Shown here: in pieces, positions 54,801 to 62,949 of the stretch | Position numbering within the stretch: position 1 is the stretch's first letter | Layout of the letters: each line of letters opens with the position of its first letter | Position numbers and translations under genes: made by a program | The notes under the pieces: generated by a model | The model's database searches: none | What the model saw: only the letters and a program-made list of their open reading frames with translations | Told to the model about the DNA's origin: nothing | Assembly (NCBI RefSeq): GCF_021462225.1 | Contig: NC_061811.1 | Span: 9,077,663-9,141,662, forward strand | Length of the DNA: 64,000 nucleotides | Source: Girardinichthys multiradiatus | Lineage: Eukaryota > Chordata > Actinopteri > Cyprinodontiformes > Goodeidae | Direction: 5' to 3'

Positions 54801-56897
54801 GTAGCACAAACAGTGTACACTCAGCAGCCTCGCAGTTAGCAGCACAGTGGATTTCCTCCTCTCAGCATTCCTTTCACATCACAGGTCCACTGTTGTTGTC
54901 ACTGGGGCTGCTGTGTATGTGTGTGTATGTGTAGTATATGCAGAATAGTATCACGTCGACGGCTGCTGCTGCTGCTCTCCCTGTAAGAAACCACCCACTA
55001 CCAGAGTGGGCAGCAGGCTGCCCCGAGGAGTGTGCGTGGGTGGACTTGGAAACTCGAACAGATCACATTACACATGAACCCTGGCAACACTGCGTGCGTG
55101 TGAAGAACAGCTCACCACTATCTGTAGGCAGCTGCACGGGGCAAAGGTTAGAACAGTCATCAGTAACATATGCCTGCTGCAGGGATCCTGCTGGGAATGC
55201 TGTGAACAGAAAACACAACTGGCTACTTGATGTTCCCAATACAGGAGAGCCGAGGCTTTGTGTGTGTGTGTGCACAGCTGGATCTCTCAAGCCTCACTGC
55301 ACTAATTAGGACACCCTATTAAATATGCAGTTCTTTAATGTGTAATTTAATTTTTTTTTATCTCTGTAAAACAGTTATTTAATTGTGCTAATTGCAAATG
55401 AATGTTTCACTCATGGAACAAAACATTTAAACAAAAATGTGTGGTCTAGCTGCAGAAAAGTTAGGACATTTAACCCCATAATAGCTGGTGTTACCCCCTT
55501 TGGCTGAAATAACTTGAGTGAGATGGTTCTTGCAGCCGTCTTCCTGTCTTTGGCCTGAGGAAAGCTTGCCCCTCTCCTCTCTTTCAGCTGTGAGATGTTT
55601 GAGGGGTTCAGCCCATTTCAAGTCACTCAACTGCATCTGTAAGATCAAGACCTTGGTTTCAACTCCATTCCAGGAGTTTGCTTTTCTTGATTCTTGCCCA
55701 GTTTTTGATGGATTTACCGGTATTGGTTTTGTTTCATTTTCATGTTTCACGGCCCAGTTCTGCTTCACGTTTTTTTTTACAGATGGTTTCAGATTTTCCT
55801 CAGTCACCCTCTGATGCATGGCTAAATTTATGATAGTTATATGATAGGGAGCTGGATGCAAAGCATCCCCAGATCATGACCCTTCCATCTCCAAGCTTCC
55901 CAGCTATGCCAAGGTTATTTTCCTGTAATGTATTTTGGTTTATGTAAAACATGTCCTCTCTCCTAGTTTTCAAATAATTTAATTTTACACCCGTATGTCC
56001 AAAGAACATTATTCCAGAAGTCCTGGTCTTTGTCTACATTCTCTCTAGAAGACTTTAGTAAGTGTACACTTTCACATCAACAGTAGCAAGAGCCTTTGGG
56101 GTTAATGGAGACTTCTTTTAGCATCTTGCAATCTGCTTTTAAGGTTAACTTGCTTGGATGGTCAGATGTTAGCACTTGTTTTGAATGTCCTTCACATGTA
56201 AAGTATTTTCCTAAATTCTTTTGAGACCTCTTCAGATCTCATACCTGACTCGTAACCTGCTACCATTTTTCTCTGAAGGCCTCAGACAGCTTTCTGGATC
56301 TCTCCATGGTGCTCATTCTCACTTCAGCAGTCAGGAGCACCAAACTAAATGTAAACAAACAGGGCAGACCTCTTTTAAAACGTTAAGAAATTACGTTCTT
56401 ATAATGTGCACCAGATGTTATTTGCCTAAGTGTACTTTTAGCCATTTTAAGTGGAAATAAATTTGGGGGTGTCCTAATTTATTCCTCACCAGAAATAGTT
56501 TTTCTTTTTTCTTTTTACATTTTTACAAGTCTTTTCAGTTCATATTGTGTAATGGTATTACGTACATTTTTCAGTAATTGTAAAATTCAAATGAAATATC
56601 CTTTAATCCAACAACGTTTAAAAAATAGACTTTCATAGGGTATTTTCACATCATTTCCACATTTAATGAAAACAGCTGCAGCATGATGAGTAAAAACAGA
56701 CCACTGTAAGTTAGTTAAACAGCTTTCACCCTCATCACTACATCTAACTCCAGTTGGATCTGTGCAACCTGCAGCCCCTCCATGCGCCTCAACGCGATGC
56801 TTACCGTGCATGAGAGTAAAAGCTGTGACAGGAGGCAATGAGCGATGAAAAAAGGCCAAAAACTTAAAGTAAATGGCATCAGATCTCGGAGCAGCAT
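33747..56897 (-). CDS. prima1: Proline-rich membrane anchor 1 (acetylcholinesterase anchor), complete
   Basis: PRIMA1 anchors acetylcholinesterase tetramers (and butyrylcholinesterase) on neuronal membranes. Its extracellular proline-rich attachment domain threads through four catalytic-subunit C-termini. Coding exons on the - strand: 56805-56897, 54595-54736, 49563-49695 and 33747-33846, totalling 468 nt = 155 aa plus TAG; human PRIMA1 is 153 aa. Residues 1-31 are the signal peptide (starts MLLRDL, as in mammals). Residues 38-56 carry the Cys cluster, 60-72 the Pro run followed by RLL, ~94-117 the transmembrane helix ending IIICYKAIKR, and 124-155 the cytosolic tail starting KPLRKEENGTS and ending in Val-Val. 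All exon phases match (0, 1, 2). Introns are 2.1, 4.9 and 15.7 kb. The gene converges on unc79. Very confident. Confidence 0.96.
34607..34636. repeat. Perfect 12-bp inverted repeat with 6-nt loop
   Basis: GCATATCACTAC, loop TGTGAT, GTAGTGATATGC. Would form a short hairpin in the prima1 intron 3 transcript or in DNA. No function evident. Confidence 0.7.
35295..36677 (+). mobile_element. Tc1-like fossil with decayed + strand transposase
   Basis: TA-flanked (35293-35294, 36678-36679), ends CACTGACCTACAAAAG and ATACTTTATCATGGTACTG. The body encodes NAKRY-like and IKHGGSSIMPWGG text, then FTFQQDNDPKDTARATTKW with the second catalytic Asp (35,883-36,245). Later sequence (CCTAAATCCAACTAAAGATT) is the decayed Glu region. 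In prima1 intron 3. Confidence 0.75.
36680..39480. other. prima1 intron 3 sequence, mostly unrecognised
   Basis: AT-rich. Contains an A-run at ~36,701 and a very short Tc1 scrap near 37,485-37,510 (GTGAAACATGGTGGTGGCAG, the VKHGGGS motif). The open frame 37,939-38,250 has no recognisable similarity. Confidence 0.4.
39485..39903 (-). repeat. Retroviral LTR, inverted copy
   Basis: Reads on the - strand as TGTGATGG ... CCACAACA with an internal TATAAATA and AATAAA. The inner (U3) side joins 39,904 onward, where no polypurine tract is present, unlike the partner LTR. Confidence 0.85.
40433..40840 (+). pseudogene. Retroviral pol fragment, integrase C-terminal part
   Basis: An open stretch resembles the end of gammaretrovirus-type integrase: LCGRSPNLDMG near its start and, further on, FIPGDWILVREF followed by RRWNGPYQILLDT, the SH3-like DNA-binding fold signature (x-W-x-GPY-x-LL). 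The catalytic core and everything upstream are absent. Beyond ~40,720 the sequence becomes Pro/Ser-rich and unrecognisable. Confidence 0.65.
41290..41977 (+). pseudogene. Env-like fragments, frameshifted and truncated
   Basis: An ATG at 41290 opens a frame with a hydrophobic segment (VLMLMIGIASIVITLVLIW) followed by Cys/Asn-rich sequence. It stops near 41,529. A second frame, open from 41,516, carries Cys- and Asn-Leu-Thr-containing sequence and runs on into the LTR. The position between integrase and the 3' LTR suggests env, but no furin site, fusion peptide or transmembrane anchor is visible, so most of the gene is gone. Assignment is by position more than by similarity. Confidence 0.45.
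41966..41977 (+). promoter_or_regulatory. Retroviral polypurine tract
   Basis: AGAAGAAGGGAG lies immediately 5' of the LTR TGT start, the expected plus-strand primer site of reverse transcription. It fixes the + orientation of this end. Confidence 0.75.
41978..42396 (+). repeat. Retroviral 3' LTR
   Basis: TGTAATGG ... CCACAACA, 419 bp, with a TATA box TATAAATA at 42230-42237 and a polyadenylation signal AATAAA at 42315-42320 in the expected U3-R order. Confidence 0.88.
42500..42740. mobile_element. Decayed Tc1-related end repeat, second copy
   Basis: CAATAAGTTAGGTTATTACT, AAGCCTTTATTTCTTTTAAT and CTGCTTACAGCTAATAAAAA match the 19.7-20.1 kb repeat. Lies ~100 bp beyond the retroviral LTR. Confidence 0.45.
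42745..45070. other. prima1 intron 3 sequence, nothing recognised
   Basis: No exon, transposon end or RNA gene recognised. The CpG-containing segment 43,470-43,560 stands out slightly but shows no coding similarity on either strand. Confidence 0.4.
45074..46222 (-). mobile_element. DD36E Tc1/mariner element, copy 1
   Basis: Ends CAGGGGTTGGACAA and TTGTCCAACTCCTG, with TA on both sides. The transposase runs on the - strand (46036 to 45189) with catalytic Asp in LFSDESTF, Asp in YQDDNAPIH and Glu in SPDLNIIEPLWG. I count 36 residues between the last two, the spacing of the Incomer (DD36E) family. Relative to copy 2 it lacks about 109 nt of the N-terminal coding region and is frameshifted, so it is inactive. 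Lies in prima1 intron 3. Confidence 0.88.
46267..47584 (+). mobile_element. Tc1-like fossil, GTGAAAAAG family, with a nested repeat scrap
   Basis: TA-flanked; starts CACTGGGAAAAAGTATTTGG, ends CCTTTTCACAGCACCG. The + strand carries decayed transposase (AAGAACCCAGAACAACATCC, CACATGGTGGTGGTAGGGTG). A ~95-bp foreign segment at 46,876-46,975 (see separate entry) interrupts it. Lies 44 bp from DD36E copy 1. Confidence 0.7.
46876..46975. repeat. Repeat tail: GGCGACCTGTCCAGG type with GACT tandem end
   Basis: CTGGCGACCTGTCCAGGCTG, CCGTCTCTCGCCCATAGA and a short GACTGACC tandem. The same block occurs at 60,448-60,530. Widespread in fish genomes as a retroposon 3' tail (recalled); here it sits inside a Tc1 fossil. 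Confidence 0.5.
47590..49560. other. prima1 intron 3, proximal part
   Basis: Apart from the repeat at 48,380-48,620, no recognisable structure. The CG-containing stretch at 48,730-48,900 has no similarity I recognise. Confidence 0.4.
48380..48620. repeat. Teleost interspersed repeat (GGACTGTGGGAGGAAG type)
   Basis: TAGAGTAACCATTGACCTAA, GGACTGTGGGAGGAAGGCAG, CCCAGAGAGAACCCACAC and AGGCAACAGTGCTACCAACT follow the order of a very common fish repeat. Decayed copy. Confidence 0.5.
49563..49695 (-). CDS. prima1: prima1 exon 3: transmembrane segment
   Basis: 133 nt with acceptor CCATTTTCTCAG and donor GTGAGA. It encodes AEPMVPLLRPWW, then a hydrophobic helix with the conserved Cys-Ala-Ser, then IIICYKAIKR. 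Its length is not a multiple of three, so skipping it would remove the membrane anchor and shift the tail out of frame. Confidence 0.95.
49700..51300. other. prima1 intron 2, distal part
   Basis: No coding or mobile structure recognised. Contains an A-run near 50,727. Confidence 0.4.
51310..51710 (-). mobile_element. Tdr1-like Tc1 fragment, left part
   Basis: ATATTTACATACACTGTA (end), GGTCAAACATTTTAGGTATCC, TGAGTCAGGTTTGTAGGCCA and TTTTAGTGGCCACTCTGA run in the order of a - strand Tdr1-like element. It stops abruptly where an oppositely oriented fragment begins. Confidence 0.6.
51715..54005 (+). mobile_element. Tdr1-like Tc1 fossil, split by DD36E copy 2
   Basis: The left part, 51,715-51,808 (GATGATGATGTCATGGCTTT), and the right part, 53,041-54,005, belong to one + strand element. 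The right part has transposase text: AAAAGCCATATTACAGTTTG, ACCACCGAAAGATTTGGAGG, GTATGGCAGCAGCAGCATCA. The end reads AGTGTATGTAAATATCTGG. The 1.23-kb DD36E element sits inside it. Confidence 0.65.
51809..53040 (+). mobile_element. DD36E Tc1/mariner element, copy 2
   Basis: Same family as the copy at 45,074 but in opposite orientation and very similar to it. Ends CAGGGGTTGGACAATG and CATTGTCCAACCCCTG. TA follows the right end; a CA microsatellite abuts the left end and blurs the target site. The transposase starts at ATG 51988 (MGDIPEFKRGQIVGARLAGA) but is broken by a frameshift near 52,150 and by a ~16-nt loss near 52,790 that removes the residues before the catalytic Glu. Lies in prima1 intron 2. 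Confidence 0.88.
54595..54736 (-). CDS. prima1: prima1 exon 2: Cys cluster and proline-rich attachment domain
   Basis: The acceptor has a long pyrimidine tract ending CATAAG; the donor is GTAAGA. It encodes GELQRSCSRTV, then CQLACHC, then PPLPPPPPPPPPP and RLLGTT. The Pro run binds the AChE tetramer and the cysteines form disulfides with it. The spacing is Cys-x11-Cys-x3-Cys-x-Cys, against Cys-x6-Cys-x3-Cys-x-Cys as I recall for human: a five-residue expansion. Confidence 0.95.
55297..56484 (-). mobile_element. Tc1-like fossil in prima1 intron 1
   Basis: Inverted ends CTAATTAGGACACCC and GGGTGTCCTAATTTA. The - strand carries decayed transposase; the open frame 55,427-55,861 and GGAGACTTCTTTTAGCATCT belong to it. 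Same family as 60.66-61.60 kb. Confidence 0.65.
56805..56897 (-). CDS. prima1: prima1 exon 1: start codon and signal peptide
   Basis: ATG at 56897-56895, then MLLRDLMPFTLSFWPFFIAH and a Leu/Ser-rich hydrophobic stretch, ending SCT at a GTAAGC donor. The start is chosen because MLLRDL equals the mammalian N-terminus. The frame is open further upstream, but no family similarity is seen there. Confidence 0.93.
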
Positions 56898-57099
56898 TCC
56901 TCCTGCGCTGTTCTCGAAGATACTAGGAAGCGTTTCCAACAAATGAATGCAGTAGTATACATAGGCTTGGAGTGTTTGCGAGATAACCATCCACCCTTTC
57001 CACTTCAGCGGCTGTAGCTGTGACAGGCGTCTCCGGGAATAGTTTATGCCCCAATCATTTTCCTCTTCACATCCTGCTGTCGATCGCATAGGACAGGCG

Positions 57100-57480
57100 A
57101 GCTGGTGGGATGAGCAGCAAACCTTCGATCATTCACATCTCCAAAGTAGTTTTTTTCCTTCTTTTTAAACCCTCCTATCTGTCTCTCTCTCTCTATCTCT
57201 CTCTCTGTGTCTCTCTCTCAGATAGCGACCTGAATCACGCCGCTGCTCCGCTCAGTGTGAAGGCGGTGGACGGTCCGAACCTTACATCTCTCCGCGGCTG
57301 CGAGCAAGAGCGCAGGACGAGCCGCTCAAGCCATCCAAGTTAAGGTGGGAGGAGGAAGGGAAAGAAAACAGAGACGGGTCCTCGGGAGTATGGTTTGCAA
57401 GGAGTCCTCGCAACAGCATCACCTCAACTTCTCAAGGGAACATTCAGGTTGGCCGAGTCCGGAGGGGAGAGCCGTGGGTT
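57100..57480 (-). promoter_or_regulatory. prima1: Probable prima1 promoter, CpG-rich block
   Basis: Just upstream of prima1 exon 1, about 57,230-57,330 is dense in CG dinucleotides while the surrounding DNA is CpG-poor. A CT microsatellite (57,181-57,218) sits on its gene-proximal side. Position and composition suggest a promoter or 5' UTR. No TATA box can be assigned with confidence. Confidence 0.4.
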
Positions 57481-57949
57481 AAATGGTGCATCTCCTTGTG
57501 TGCTGCTTTATACGCGCACTCACATCAGCTCCCCCTGACAGCTCCAAACTAACCCTCCTCCTCATCCTCCTCCTCCTCCAAAACACAGCCAGCAGCTCAT
57601 GTGGTTGGTTGGAAAACCTTCAGCTCAGGCTTGCTTTGTTTGTTTATGTTTTTGGTTTTTTTTCTCATATAGGTCTGTGCAGAAAGTGTTGCCCACAAAG
57701 ATGATGATGCTTGCTAAAGTCATGTTTGATGCCTTCTCTGTGGGAACCCTCTCTGCTTCAAAGTCCCAAAGTTGGCTGGGATAAACACTCCTGATCCAAA
57801 GTGGCAGTTGCAGCCAAAACAAAAAGAGTTTCATATTCCGCTGAAATTATTATTTCAAAATGTAATCCGTACCCATGATATACTACTAAAACCAGACATC
57901 TGACTGTTTTAGGTCATTTCCTGAGCATTTTTTAAATTTCTCTAATTAA

Positions 57950-59305
57950 TGCTTTAGCTTTAATTTCCTTGCTGATGTATTGAAATGCTGCTTTGATATT
58001 CCCATATAATTTTCTTTGCTCATGATGCCACCTGTTTTGTGAAGTGCTCCAGTTCCTTGTGCAGGAAAACATCCACACAACATGATGCTGCCATCCTCGT
58101 ATTTCACGGCCGGGGTGGAAGCTTTCTAGTTTTGGCCAAGCACCTTAATTTTAGTTTCATCAGACCACAGGACATGCCTCCGAAAATCAAGGTTTTTGTC
58201 CGTGATTGCATTTGGAAATTATGATTTTAACTGCTTTTTGGAGAAATGACTTCTTCCTTCCTGAGTGGCCTTACAGCCCATGCTGGTACACAACTCGTTT
58301 TGCTCTGGATAATGACACTCTTTTATCAACATCATCCTAAGATTGTTCTGGGTTAGATTTGCACATTTCACATGTAGTGGAATTTTCTTTAAAAGTGGAG
58401 AGAAGTTGACTCACAACAAGAGAAAATCCGGACTTTGTCTTTATAAGTTTTATTCAAAGGCATTAAGCGTTTGAAGACCCTGTCACTGAGGTTAGTCAGT
58501 GAAACAGAGCCCCGATCAACATTTACACACAGTATTTATACCAAACATGACAGTGTTATCTCAACTTAAAAGAGTCTGTGTTTTATGACCTAGACCCTCC
58601 TCGAGGTCAGAGGTGACAAAGTTATCTATGAGCAGACCATCTGCTCTTCCTGAGACATCACCCTAAATGATGGGTTTTAACCATTGAACTTCTGATACTG
58701 GCTTTACACCTTCCTCCTCTAACACAAATGTTCTGAGGAGTGAGGTAACCTAAAGGTTATACACTTTGGAGCACTTAATAAAATAATTTCCATTACACAC
58801 ACCAAGACACATTAATCTCTGTGACAGAGAACCTGTCTTCTTCCTGAATGTTATGATAGGTGGACCTTCTCATATACTTGCTTACCACTGTTTGAAGAGA
58901 TGAAAGTGGCACCTTCAGGCATCTGGAAATTATACCCAAGGATGAACCAGATGTGTGGAGGTCCACGATTCTCTTCCTGATGTCTTGGCAGATTTCTTCT
59001 GATTTTCCTATGATTTCACACAAGTAAGCAGTGTGTTGAGATGTTGCCTTAAACTACATCCACAGGTTGACCTTCCTTTAACTTCACTGTTTTGAATTAA
59101 CCAGAAGCTTACAAAGCCACTAACATCTGAACTAGTCTGTATGTAAATTTCTAAATTATAAATAAAATCTGTAATTATTCTGGCATTTAGCAAATGACCT
59201 AGAACAGAAAACATGAAGTCTGATTTAATGTCAGACAAGAAAAATAAACAGTTGTTTGCTTTTTTTTTATAGTGTATGTAAATATCTTGCTTCAGATGTA
59301 GTTAA
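57950..59305 (-). mobile_element. Tdr1-like Tc1 fossil, split by a solo LTR
   Basis: CATGATGCCACCTGTTTTGT, ACAACATGATGCTGCCATCC and CATCAGACCACAGGACATG on the left; CTTGCTTACCACTGTTTGAA and GATGAACCAGATGTGTGGAG on the right of the LTR at 58,373-58,797. Ends with AGTGTATGTAAATATCTTG. Confidence 0.7.
58373..58797 (-). repeat. Solo retroviral LTR of the same family
   Basis: A third, more divergent copy of the same LTR in - orientation, TGTAGTGG ... CCATTACA on the + strand, flanked by CACA on both sides (58369-58372 and 58798-58801). No internal viral sequence accompanies it. It interrupts a Tc1-like fossil. Confidence 0.85.
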
Positions 59306-59309
59306 TAGG

Positions 59310-60440
59310 AGGTGTTGCCACGGGGCAGAGTGGAAGATATGAGACAACAATGGTTGGATTTTGAGAGCAGAGTTGCATAATGTTGTTGGTGGGTCTTCAC
59401 TGGGCACAGTTATGAAATTAGCCCCCAGTCATACATGGTACCAGGGAGCCAACGTGACATTCAAACAGTTGATTGACAATGAGAATAAAACCCTAATGCT
59501 CATCCTTGTGTCCCTTTTTGCAACCAGGGGGAGAGGAAGGATAGAAACAGTTTTTTTTTTTCCAGAAAATGAACATTTTCCTACATCTTTAACAATAGGT
59601 TGCTGTTTAATGTCTTCTCTCCTATTGTGGGGTTTAAATATTTGAAGTGGGAGCCAACAGAGTCTGCTCAGTCCAAATAATTTAAATAACATCTGAGCCT
59701 ACAATTCAAACCAGTTTGGATTAAGATCAGTGAATTCAGCAACCAGCCCAGCAGCCTTTTGTTGTGGCTAAGCATTCATCACGTCTTGCCTATCAAAAAG
59801 CACTTCACAGACAGTAATGGGATGAGCTCATACAAAGAGCTGTGGATGACTTTTAGAGTGGAAAATCCTCGGCCACCGCATGTTAGGCTGCATTTTCAGA
59901 GCTTTTTCAGAGTTTTTGAAGGATAGAACAAGCTCGGCATATAGTCTGCAGCTCCAGCTCATCCATCCTCTCCAGCAGTCAGTCCCTGTATTGATTATCT
60001 GACAAAAGGAAAGCTCTACATCCTCCTGTTTCCTTCCTGCTACCTCACCTCATTCCAACAACCAGCAGTCTGGCACAACATACATCATGGCCCTATAAAC
60101 TGATAGGAAAGCCTCTTTATATAATTACTGTGGTCTTTCACTGTTATCTTTCTTACCAAGATAGTTAATCTGCATCTCTTTGCAAACACAACCTGAAAAT
60201 ACCGAGGGCATGAAATGAAAGAGAGATTTTACATCCTTCAGTCAGCCAGAGAATAATAATGTTCAGCTAAGATTAGCTGAGCTGCCTTTATCTTTTCTAT
60301 CTGTGTTTCTCTCTTATTATATGAGTGTCTGTGAACATTATTGGATCTGTTTGTACACGTACAGCGGGCTACAAAACAGTGGAAGTACACTGCCATCTAG
60401 GGGAAAGAATGAAACAAGATTTTAACATTTTAAGAAATCA
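59310..60440. other. Upstream flank of prima1, nothing recognised
   Basis: No exon, transposon end or RNA gene recognised on either strand. Confidence 0.4.
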
Positions 60441-60447
60441 GACACCT

Positions 60448-60530
60448 GGATGGACTGGTGACCTGTCCAGGGTGTACCTCACCTCTCGCCTGTAGACTGC
60501 TGGAGATAGGCACCAGCTCCTCTGCAACCC
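60448..60530. repeat. Repeat tail, GGTGACCTGTCCAGGGTG type
   Basis: GGACTGGTGACCTGTCCAGG followed by CTGGAGATAGGCACCAGCTC. Same family as the scrap at 46,876-46,975. Confidence 0.5.
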
Positions 60531-60659
60531 TGTACCCGGTAATCTGAGTATTTATACATAACAGCTGCACTGCAACTACCTCTAAATGACAAGAAACGAT
60601 TTAAAATCTGAAGTCATTTTTTTTTATTTAACCAAAATACTGTTACTAGATTATTTAGG

Positions 60660-61600
60660 TCAAGTGAATAAGAACACCCCTTTAAATGCTTAGTTCTTTT
60701 AAAAAATGGTACAAAAGCCAATGTTTAATCATTTTTATTTTATATTGAAAATGTAATTAATTACAGGGAAACAGCTAAATTAACCTTGTTTTACTTATTA
60801 ACAGAAATATGTTTGCTATCTGAGGAAACAATTGGGACACCCTGCCTCCTAATGACTAATCCTACTACTTTTGGTTCTAGGTACTTAAGTGAGATGTTCC
60901 TTGAAGAAATCTACCATCTCTGACATTAATCTGAGGAAAGTTTGACCTACGTTTTACTTTCAAATGTGAGATGTTTCAGGAGTTTCCTGTCTGTACAGAA
61001 CATTTTAAGCCACCCTAGAGTTCTCTAATGACAATAACATACCTTTATTCTTTGGTGGATTAACTGGTAATGCTTTGGGTCATTGTCATGTTAGAGTCCA
61101 GTTCTGCTTTGGCTTTAATTTTTTTTGGTAGATGGTCTCACAATACAATTTTCTCAAGCATCCTCTGATACATGGTAGAATGCTTGGTGGACTGGATGAT
61201 GGTGAGATGGACATGTCGTGCTGCAGCAAAGCGTCCCTAAACTATGATGCTTCCACTTCCATACTTCACCATTAGGTACTTTTCTTGGAATGATGCATTA
61301 GGTTATTTTTTTTACTTTTTGGAGATTCCTTTTAGCATCTTGCGGTCTGCTTTCAGGATGAAAATGCTGGGATGGCTAGACACGTTGGCAGTTGTTTTAA
61401 TTTTCCACCTCTTGTCGAGTATATTTTGTACAGTGGAACACCTGATTTTAAGTTTTAACAGTCAGGAGCACCAAACTAAATGTCTGGGGCAAACCTTCTT
61501 CAAAATCATAAGTAATGATGCTCCAATCACACCGGTACAAACGTTTTTGCATTTTAAACGGGAATAAATGTGGAGTCTCCCAATTAATAACTCAACAGAA
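60660..61600 (-). mobile_element. Tc1-like fossil
   Basis: GGGTCATTGTCATGTTAGAG, GGAGATTCCTTTTAGCATCT and GGGATGGCTAGACACGTTGG correspond on the - strand to the transposase N-terminal part. Same family and orientation as 55.3-56.5 kb. Confidence 0.6.
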
Positions 61601-62496
61601 ATAGCATTTTTCAAAATTAACATAAAAGTTTAAAAGGTGTTTTTTTTCAGTGTTATTTCTTATTCATAGCACTTGAATTTCTTAGCATTGCTAAATATAT
61701 ATTAAATGTCCATAAGTTCAATTGTGTTAGAAAAACTTTCTTTCACCTTTTTCAAAGGTATGCTAAAAAAATAGCTGCTTGAAGGGGGAGTATGAAACCT
61801 CAGGAAGGGTTTAAAACTTTTGCTCAGTAGTCTATATTTAATCATTTGACAGAGATTTGACAGGCACACCAGAAGTCTAAACAAAGCAACATTATGTAGC
61901 GAGACTGTGCTTTAAATATCTAATATAGGCCACCACCCCCTGCACTAAAAATGTAAGAGACGCATCAGTCTGCTTTAGTCTCTAAATAGTGTCATTCACC
62001 TTTATCTTGAAAACAAAACATTAAAATTACAAAGTATCCCTTTCATTTTCCAAACATATTCATTTTTACTGAAATGTTTACATTTACACTATGATCCAAC
62101 ATTTAATTTTGAATACCAAATGAGCATTAATGGGTTTCATTTTTTAAGACTCCTTTGGTCTGCAGATGGTAATTTCTCACTCATAAAAAAGGACAAATGC
62201 AATAAAATCTGTAGAAGCCCGAAAGAGCTTCTGGTTATAGCTTTCTCTGGAGTTTGCATGGATTTAAAGATTTTCAAATGAACTTCCATGTCATCCGGGT
62301 AATATTGCACTGGAATAAATATGGGAAAAGAAAATATAGAAAGTACTCATGAGCTCAAACCAAGAAATGCTAAAATGAGCCACCATCATCTTCAGCATCT
62401 TCAACAACCCATCATTCATGGATGCTACATATGCTTCCTCTTTCTTTTTCTTCATTCTTCCTGACTTCAAAAGCACAGGAGTGGAGTGACAGGCCA

Positions 62497-62532
62497 GTGT
62501 GTGTGTGTGTGTGTGGAGGGGGGGGGGGGGGG
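62497..62532. repeat. GT microsatellite followed by a G-run
   Basis: GT repeats to 62,515, then G x15 (62,518-62,532). Confidence 0.9.
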
Positions 62533-62949
62533 TTCCCATTGTTAACCAGCCTTTTCAGTTAAACACAGAGGTGAGGCAAGGCAGAAGAAATGTGGACAAT
62601 AAGACCTTACTGCTTCTTCACAACAGGAGGAATGCACCGCCTGACAAGAAGGACCAGCCAAACCAGACAAAAATCTCCACAAGACCCCTTTCCATATAGC
62701 GAAGGAGTCAATCATTCTTAAGACTGCTTGAAATGAATGGCCTTAAATCCTGATTGGAGATATTTAGGACATCACTTCTGGAGCAACACATGCATGAGGT
62801 GTTTCCAGAGAAATGCAGGCAAGGGAAAACTTAGCACACCTTTAAAAGTTTGGCATTTAAACATATTTGGATATTTAACTACAATTTTAACAATATGGAG
62901 ACATTCAAGATGTATTTATAAACAATAAAACTGAAGAAAAGACCTTTTA

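Noticed and set aside
55427..55861. 144-codon open frame on the - strand
   Set aside because: Part of a decayed Tc1 transposase, not a host gene.
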